Shown piece after piece: positions 59,086 to 64,000 of a DNA stretch of 64,000 nt (position 1 is the stretch's first letter; each line of letters opens with the position of its first letter). Source of the stretch: DAINRZ01 sp964634885. GTDB lineage: Bacteria; Bacteroidota; Ignavibacteria; Kapaibacteriales; UBA2268. The notes beneath the pieces were generated by a model. The model saw only the letters and a list, made by a program, of their open reading frames with translations. It was not told the DNA's origin and ran no database searches. The translations under genes were made by a program, and so were the position numbers. The stretch is taken from positions 62,001 through 126,000 of the forward strand of contig CAZWLN010000005.1 in assembly GCA_964634885.1 (NCBI GenBank). Direction: 5' to 3'.

Positions 59086-59754
59086 TTATAGTTTAACAGA
59101 CAGTGTCATCCCGTCGCCGACAGGGACCAAACAGGACATGAAATCCTGCCTGTTTTTAATAAATTCATTGAAATGCCTGATGGCTAAGACTTCGGTGTTT
59201 TCCTTGGGGTATTCTGTCAGCAGTTCGCCGAAAGCGAGGGCGTTGTCGGCAGCAAGGATGCCTCCTTTGCGAAGCAGTGGTGCACAGCGTTCGAAGTAGC
59301 TTATGTAATTGGGTTTGTCCGCATCGAGGAACACCATGTCGAATTGGGTGTCACCGGGACGGAGTGCGTCTAAGTATTTGCCGGCGTCTGTGTTGACGAC
59401 TTCGATCTTATCCGACAGGCCAGCCTCGATTGTTTTCCGCTTGATGAAGTGGGCGCATTCCAGTTCAATTTCAAGCGCAGTGAGTTTGCCGCCATTGGGT
59501 AAAGCTCGTGCCATTGTAATTGCCGAGTAGCCGGCGAGTGAACCGATTTCAAGTATTGTCCCGACATTGGCTGCCCTGATGAGGAACTGGAGAAACGCTC
59601 CCTGTTCGGGGGAGATGCAGATTTCCGGTATGCCGGCAGAGGCAGCCTCGTTCCTGAGATTCCTCAGGAATTCATCCTCGCTCGAGAAATTAGAGACTAT
59701 ATAATCTGAAAGTTCCCTATTCAATAATGTCGGTTGTACAGACATTCCAATCAT
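59086..59754 (-). CDS. O-methyltransferase (class I SAM, family 3)
   Basis: 222 residues. The SAM motif ILEIGSLAGYSAITMA (about 67-82), TALEIELECAHF, FDMVFLDADKPNY with the metal-binding Asp, and LAADNALAFGEL fit the caffeoyl-CoA/catechol O-methyltransferase family 3. The substrate in bacteria is mostly unknown. An internal ATG at 59745 is possible. The vWA-OmpA lipoprotein gene follows 13 bases on in the same operon. Confidence 0.85.
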   Translation of the reverse strand: MIGMSVQPTLLNRELSDYIVSNFSSEDEFLRNLRNEAASAGIPEICISPEQGAFLQFLIRAANVGTILEIGSLAGYSAITMARALPNGGKLTALEIELECAHFIKRKTIEAGLSDKIEVVNTDAGKYLDALRPGDTQFDMVFLDADKPNYISYFERCAPLLRKGGILAADNALAFGELLTEYPKENTEVLAIRHFNEFIKNRQDFMSCLVPVGDGMTLSVKL

Positions 59755-59833
59755 TACAAAAATTCATAAAACATAAATATTTGAAACGATTGATATGGGT
59801 TTGTATTGTCTTGGATAATGGCCGTGCTAACAG

Positions 59834-60784
59834 TCAGGGCCTTGCACCAATCCTTACATTGGCGTTTATGCCGTATTTTTCAATCTGGTTCAGCAAAGCT
59901 TTAAGTCCGGCCATTGTCTTTTGAAATTCGGCAGAGAATTTCTCATCATAGAGTAGTGTTGACACCGTGCCTTTTCCGTTTTTGATGTCCAGGGCAATGG
60001 CATTATAGTTCTTAATCAATACATCGAGGTTATCTTCGATGGTGCCTGTCCTTGACACTAATTTCTCAGCCGAAGCAATAATATTATTGACATTGTCAAT
60101 CAGCGTGTCGGCTTTGACACCTGTGGAGCGGGCGAGATCATCGAGGGCGGAAGAAGCCGACCTGAGGTTTTTAATAGAAGCAGCAATGTCCTGCTTGTTT
60201 GCCTGGATGACCGAATTAAGGGCTGCAATCATCTCCTTTGAGGAAGTAACAGTAGTGCGGATGTCGGCCAGGAGGGATTTGTCCGCAAGGATGGAATTGA
60301 CGGAAGAAGCTGTTGTGTCGAGCCTGTTAATAAGCAGTTTCAGGTCGCGGACGACAAGGTCTGCTTCCGAGAGCATTTCCGGCAGGTCGAAGACCCTGAC
60401 ACCCGGTATCGTATCCTTAAGGTTGAAAGGTGATGGGCTTGTTCCAGGAACAATTTCCACTTTTTTCCCGCCGGTGATTTCGAGCATAGCAATCTTTGCC
60501 GAGGCGTCGCTTTTCAGGTCGCCGATGTCGTCGATCTCGCCAAGGACAATTACACATCCGTTACTGTTTAAGACACCTGTGACCGAGCCTCGTTCAACGC
60601 CGTTGATGACGATGGGGTCGGACTCCTTCAATCCACCGGAATTGCCGAACCTGAACACTAATTTGTTCGGGGCCGACGACACGCCGATGTTCCTCGCCAG
60701 CATCAGTCCGACGATGAAGAGGGCGATTGAAACAATTGTTACAATTCCGACTTTTATCTCAGTTTTTCTTTGACTATTTTTCAT
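59834..60784 (-). CDS. MCE/MlaD-family protein
   Basis: 316 residues. An N-terminal membrane anchor (IKVGIVTIVSIALFIVGLML) is followed by an MCE domain (about 40-120: FRFGNSGGLKESDPIVINGVERGSVTGV, KIAMLEITGGKKVEIVPG) and a long helical tail (about 135-300, NSILADKSLLADIRTTVTSSKEM). These form hexameric rings that carry lipids between membranes in Mla/Mce systems. No MlaE/MlaF genes lie next to it. Stop near GARP. Confidence 0.87.
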   Translation of the reverse strand: MKNSQRKTEIKVGIVTIVSIALFIVGLMLARNIGVSSAPNKLVFRFGNSGGLKESDPIVINGVERGSVTGVLNSNGCVIVLGEIDDIGDLKSDASAKIAMLEITGGKKVEIVPGTSPSPFNLKDTIPGVRVFDLPEMLSEADLVVRDLKLLINRLDTTASSVNSILADKSLLADIRTTVTSSKEMIAALNSVIQANKQDIAASIKNLRSASSALDDLARSTGVKADTLIDNVNNIIASAEKLVSRTGTIEDNLDVLIKNYNAIALDIKNGKGTVSTLLYDEKFSAEFQKTMAGLKALLNQIEKYGINANVRIGARP

Positions 60785-60794
60785 TGCTTTTAAA

Positions 60795-60819
60795 AATAAA
60801 AAAGCCCAAAAAGGGCTTT
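60795..60819 (-). terminator. Terminator of ssb
   Basis: AAAGCCC / GGGCTTT arms around five bases; on the minus strand a T-rich run follows. Confidence 0.8.
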
Positions 60820-60846
60820 GGAAATTGATTTAATAAAAAAACCTGA

Positions 60847-61323
60847 TTAAAAAGACAATTCATCTCTGTGATGGCCTGAATCCCTGATCTCGTCTTCTTC
60901 AAGTGCAGGACTGTATTCAGCGTCAAAGTACAGTTCATCGCCAGATATCATATCTTCGTCTTCATCGCCCAGGATGCTGCTTCTTTGCTTCTTCTGATCG
61001 AGTAAAAGCATGTTGTCAGCCAGGACTTCAACTACATGTTTGCGGTTCCCGTTTTTATCGTCGAAAGTACGTGTCTGGATCTTTCCTTCAATATAAACTC
61101 TTGAACCCTTGCCCACCAGTTTGTGTACGACTTCAGCCAATCCTCTCCAGGCGACAATCGTATGCCAGTCGGTATGTTCCTGGATATTGCTGTCCCTGTC
61201 TCTCCATGTTTCGGATGTTGCCAGGCGAAAAGAAGTTACCGGAATACCGCTGGGAGTGTACTTCAACTCCGGGTCTCTCCCAACATTACCAATGAGCATT
61301 ACCTTATTTAATGTTCTCGACAT
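60847..61323 (-). CDS. ssb: Single-stranded DNA-binding protein
   Basis: About 158 residues from ATG 61323 (MSRTLNKVMLIGNVGRDPEL), with AGAGGG upstream; a frame from 61371 would add 16 residues. The OB fold has SFRLATSETWRD, DWHTIVAWRGLAEVV, GSRVYIEGKIQTRTF and ADNMLLLD. The tail is acidic, ending in RDELSF, a variant of the usual DDIPF partner-binding tip. Protects single-stranded DNA in replication and repair. Confidence 0.95.
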   Translation of the reverse strand: MSRTLNKVMLIGNVGRDPELKYTPSGIPVTSFRLATSETWRDRDSNIQEHTDWHTIVAWRGLAEVVHKLVGKGSRVYIEGKIQTRTFDDKNGNRKHVVEVLADNMLLLDQKKQRSSILGDEDEDMISGDELYFDAEYSPALEEDEIRDSGHHRDELSF

Positions 61324-61447
61324 AAACCCAACCCTCTTAACATAACGTAATAACTTAGCCTTATCAACCATTAAAATAGAAAAAAAAATTAGAAATTAAA
61401 AGCAATAAATCGTAGAAGTCAGTGTTAATGAAAAAAAAATAAAAAAA

Positions 61448-61481
61448 AATACTTTTAATCACCCAGTGATCAAAAGTATTT
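61448..61481 (-). terminator. Terminator of the flagellar cluster
   Basis: A near-continuous stem of AAATACTTTTAATCAC with GTGATCAAAAGTATTT around CCA; on the minus strand a run of nine T follows. It closes the operon that ends with the FlgM-like gene. Confidence 0.85.
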
Positions 61482-61512
61482 AAAAGTTAAAAAAGGACTA
61501 AGCAAGCCGGTG

Positions 61513-61782
61513 CTAATTCTTTGCCATTTCTTCGGGCGGCAGTTCCTGGTTGAGTTTGGTTGCCACTGCCCTGAAGATCTCCGGTTTGTTATAAGCTCCT
61601 GAGATTACTTTTGCCTCTATTGCGTTCAGATTCTTTGACTCGGCAGAAAGATCCAATTTGTCCGACCTCCCAATGTTCATTTTACCAATAGGAGCAACCG
61701 TAGTATTATCAACGACCTTGCCGGTAACTTCCTGCGTCGCTTTAACTTGCCTGTCGTCGCTTTTTATCGGTTCTACATTCAT
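61513..61782 (-). CDS. flgM: FlgM-like anti-sigma-28 factor
   Basis: 89 residues, the size of FlgM. The C-terminal half (SDKLDLSAESKNLNAIEAKVI...NKPEIFRAVATKLNQEL) resembles FlgM's 'D.v.lS..a..l..l.a.l......R...v..lk..i' pattern; the N-terminal half is disordered-looking, as in FlgM. FlgM binds FliA (sigma-28) and is exported by the flagellum. It is the last gene of the fliD-flaG cluster, with four bases to its neighbour. Call by pattern and context. Confidence 0.6.
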   Translation of the reverse strand: MNVEPIKSDDRQVKATQEVTGKVVDNTTVAPIGKMNIGRSDKLDLSAESKNLNAIEAKVISGAYNKPEIFRAVATKLNQELPPEEMAKN

Positions 61783-61786
61783 TTCA

Positions 61787-62146
61787 TCATCTCTTTGTGT
61801 ATATTAAAACTTTTTTATTATTCATCAACTTTTTTAACTCTATACTCAAATTATCGACATGATTTTTAATTCCTTTAATTAAAATTTTATCTTTTTCCAT
61901 TATTCTTGCGAGATAGGAGTCCCAGACCTCGCCGTTCCTGCTGATGAACGCGGCGCCTTCTTCGCTTTTTGCCCATTCGTTCACACAGACCAGCAATTCC
62001 CTTCTTTTGGAATAGTGCTCCTTGAGTTCCTTAGTCATCGTCCGGTTGACTTTGGGTTGTTCGTCGAGAATTTTCCCGATGTTGTCGGTAATAATGTCAA
62101 TCTCACGGAGATTGTCAAGTATTTGTTCGGCGCTAAACCTGGGCAT
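61787..62146 (-). CDS. Probable FlgN/FliT-type flagellar chaperone
   Basis: 119 residues, all helical and charged (ILDNLREIDIITDNIGKILDE, KELKEHYSKRRELLVCVNEWAKSEEG, LIKGIKNHVDNLSIELKKLM), fitting the small helical export chaperones FlgN or FliT. Its position after fliD and flaG, and overlap of 14 bases with flaG, argue for FliT-like service of FliD. Sequence signal alone is weak. Confidence 0.5.
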   Translation of the reverse strand: MPRFSAEQILDNLREIDIITDNIGKILDEQPKVNRTMTKELKEHYSKRRELLVCVNEWAKSEEGAAFISRNGEVWDSYLARIMEKDKILIKGIKNHVDNLSIELKKLMNNKKVLIYTKR

Positions 62147-62576
62147 TTGTTACCTGTCCGGTTGTTTCCATCAATTTTGCAACAATCTTCGCTATTTTCA
62201 GCGTAATTTCAGGCGGGAACTGTTTCAGGACTTCTTTCGAAGAGGAGTCAACCACCTGCATTACCATCATGTCCACATCCTTATCCATCTTGTACTGGAT
62301 GTCAACATTGTCGTTACCGAGAGTCGTCTTTACAATCTCAGCCAGTTTTGAATAGTCCACGGATTTTGTGGCGTCTTCTTTGGGCTGTTCTGCCTGCTGT
62401 ACAGTTGTCTCTTTGGGTGTAACGGCTGTTTCTTTGTTTACGACAGCAGTGGTTGTTTCCGGTCTTTGTCCTTGACTGCTTTCCTGATTTATTGACTTTG
62501 CAGTTGTTCCTGACTCAATTTCCTGAACGAGATTATTCAATATTGTTGGCGGTAAACCTGTAATTGGACTAACCAT
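62133..62576 (-). CDS. flaG: FlaG family flagellar protein
   Basis: 147 residues. The N-terminal half is low-complexity (Thr/Glu/Gln-rich); the C-terminal 70 residues have the FlaG pattern, VDIQYKMDKDVDMMVMQVVDSSSKEVLKQFPPEI. FlaG influences filament length in several bacteria. It lies just downstream of fliD, the usual order, with 56 bases between. Confidence 0.85.
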   Translation of the reverse strand: MVSPITGLPPTILNNLVQEIESGTTAKSINQESSQGQRPETTTAVVNKETAVTPKETTVQQAEQPKEDATKSVDYSKLAEIVKTTLGNDNVDIQYKMDKDVDMMVMQVVDSSSKEVLKQFPPEITLKIAKIVAKLMETTGQVTNAQV

Positions 62577-62632
62577 TGTTACCTCCGATTATCATTTGTT
62601 TTCGATATGTAATTGAAATATGGCATAATCTA

Positions 62633-64000
62633 TTAATAACTTGATGAACTTGAACTTACAAGGCTGTATTGGCTTTGGGCCTCGAGATAGACTTCGAGCA
62701 TCGATTCATATTGCTTCCTCATTGTATCGGCCTGTTTGTCGATAAGCGATTCGACTTCCGAATACCTGTCTTCGAGGTCGTCGATCTGGCTTGTCAGGGA
62801 CAATGTCCTCGAGGTGATCAGGTTGTTGGAACCAGTCAGTCCTTCGATGGCGTCGTTGAGTTTGGCAATGAAGCCGTCAGCCGAAGTGAAAAGGTCTGCT
62901 ACCTTTTGCGGATCGTCTTTGAGGAGAGTCTCAAGGTCGTCAGTGCTGCTGAAAGACAGTGTACCGTCCGACTTGACTTTAATGCCCAGTTCAGTCAGCC
63001 TGGTAGGATTGCCGGAACTGAGGCCCGACACAGCTTCGGTTGCAACAGATCTCAAGGTATATCTGAGGTTGTTGATGGACGATTCGCTGCGAAGTACCGT
63101 TGTACTGCTCGAAACAAACTGTACCAGTTCATTGTATGCTGTAATCAGGGGCGTAACGAAGTCTTTGACTGCATCCGTATTGACGTCGGTGTTAATGGTG
63201 ATTGCCGAGTCTGTTGTTTCCTGTGCTTTTGTCAGGGTAATCGTCATGCCTGTCAGAGCGTCTTCGATCTCGTTGGAGTTGCGGGAAACTTTGATGCCGC
63301 CGAGAATTACTTCGGAATTGAGCAGATTCTTGCTGGCGTTCTGGTAGCCGGCGCCGGTTTCCGTAGCAACTGTCCTCGAAGTTCCTTCCGGGGTCAGGTC
63401 GGCAGTGGTAATGCCGAGTTTTGCCAGGACTGCCGAATCTGTGAATTTGACGGCGTAGTCAGCGCCTGTTTCACTCGAGGTGAAAGACAGGCGTCCGGTT
63501 GTGTCCGTGTCCTGCACGAGGGTGGCGTTCAGGGCCAGGTCGTCGGTTTCTTCGTCTCCGTCTTCGTCAACATCATATTTATTTATTGCATTTGCGATTT
63601 TGGTCATTGCTTCCTTGGCAGTTTCAGTACCTGTAAAATTCACTGTAACGTTTATTGTTTTGTCGTTAACTGTGAAGCTAATGTTCTGGTCGCCTGTAAT
63701 GTCGCTGAAAGCAGTAGTGTCGTCCAGTGTCATTTGCCTGGAAACGAGTGTGTCGTTGGTAGCAAGCCTGTTGACTTTTGCTGTCGTTGTGCCGATGAGT
63801 GCATTGCCCTCAGCTTCTACAGAGAAGTAGTCGCTGTCCGAGAGGGTGACTTTTTTTGTAGCGAATTCATCGTTTATATCCGAAGCATCATATGTATCGA
63901 GGTTGCCGACCAATGAGTTAAGCTTTGTTTTCAGGTTCGAATAGAAAGTCTTTTTCGTATTCAGAGACGAGATTTTGTTGTTGATGGTGTCGAGCCTGTC
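62633..64000 (-). CDS. fliD: Flagellar hook-associated protein 2 (FliD), partial
   Basis: The frame runs from the window edge (456 codons), so the N-terminus lies outside. The first visible residues (RLDTINNKISSLNTKKTFYSNLKTKL) belong to the FliD N-terminal domain; the middle has LLNSEVILGGIKVSRNSNEIEDALTGMTITLTKA, a typical D2/D3 element, and the C-terminus is a long helix (SLTSQIDDLEDRYSEVESLIDKQADTMRKQYESMLE). FliD caps the filament and folds flagellin. It starts the flaG/FliT-like/flgM cluster. An apparent TTG start at 63913 is just an internal Leu. Confidence 0.92.
   Translation of the reverse strand, partial: DRLDTINNKISSLNTKKTFYSNLKTKLNSLVGNLDTYDASDINDEFATKKVTLSDSDYFSVEAEGNALIGTTTAKVNRLATNDTLVSRQMTLDDTTAFSDITGDQNISFTVNDKTINVTVNFTGTETAKEAMTKIANAINKYDVDEDGDEETDDLALNATLVQDTDTTGRLSFTSSETGADYAVKFTDSAVLAKLGITTADLTPEGTSRTVATETGAGYQNASKNLLNSEVILGGIKVSRNSNEIEDALTGMTITLTKAQETTDSAITINTDVNTDAVKDFVTPLITAYNELVQFVSSSTTVLRSESSINNLRYTLRSVATEAVSGLSSGNPTRLTELGIKVKSDGTLSFSSTDDLETLLKDDPQKVADLFTSADGFIAKLNDAIEGLTGSNNLITSRTLSLTSQIDDLEDRYSEVESLIDKQADTMRKQYESMLEVYLEAQSQYSLVSSSSSSY

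Noticed and set aside
62669..63916. 415-codon open frame opposite fliD
   Set aside because: Antisense to FliD in a region of biased codon use; composition Cys/Phe/Val-rich and meaningless.

Overview
The window suggests a flagellated Gram-negative bacterium of the Bacteroidota/Chlorobi lineage, most like the Ignavibacteria/Kapabacteria (inference). It combines type IX secretion (T9SS) traits (a PorX-type response regulator with a PglZ domain, a GldM/PorM-like protein, three proteins with T9SS type A C-terminal sorting domains) with flagellar genes (fliD, flaG, a FlgM-like gene, FlbD), many outer-membrane barrels and lipoproteins, and promoters of the TTTG-N19/20-TAnnTTTG type before tRNA-Lys and rpsD. 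A 100-N run at 32274-32373 shows that this is a scaffolded draft assembly.

Layout. 1-4.8 kb: an acyl-CoA synthetase (NDP-forming) running off the left edge, a T9SS cargo protein, a lipoprotein and a flavodiiron protein. 4.9-11.2 kb: a minus-strand operon of a PD40-type lipoprotein, a second lipoprotein and two envelope proteins, plus a separate small barrel. 11.4-20.8 kb: tRNA-Lys, two small unknowns, asparaginase, a MenA/UbiA prenyltransferase, serC, a large T9SS cargo with a LamG-like insert, tsaE and porX. 21.0-27.2 kb: a tightly packed plus-strand operon that starts with a ClpB-like gene stopping after the first AAA module, then FlbD, a barrel, an RsbW-like ATPase and a membrane P-loop NTPase. 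27.2-33.6 kb: a BNR-repeat propeller, a Y-family polymerase without umuD, a repeat-rich gap region and a sigma-54 activator. 33.7-41.2 kb: an operon of a phosphodiesterase-like protein, gmk, a LOG protein, a J-domain protein and a rhodanese; then a long repeat field, an AraC/GyrI regulator and a UDP-glucuronate decarboxylase-like gene. 41.3-49 kb: a transglutaminase-like T9SS cargo, an A/T-rich pair (vWA-OmpA lipoprotein plus trypsin-like protease) between near-identical terminators, rpsD and queC. 49.3-56.3 kb: GldM-like protein, two barrel-type proteins and a vWA-OmpA protein. 56.4-61.3 kb: pyrE, a third vWA-OmpA lipoprotein with 17 perfect-length 24-bp repeats, an O-methyltransferase, an MCE protein and ssb. 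61.5-64 kb: a flagellar cluster ending in fliD, which runs off the right edge.

How it fits together. Much of the window builds the cell envelope: PorX regulates and the GldM-like protein energises T9SS export of CTD-bearing cargo; vWA-OmpA proteins probably tie the envelope to peptidoglycan; MCE and barrel proteins populate the outer membrane. The features most worth a second look are the truncated ClpB, the three vWA-OmpA proteins around the GldM-like operon, the permuted LamG insert, the substituted metal site in the phosphodiesterase-like protein, and the modular intergenic palindromes and heptamer arrays.
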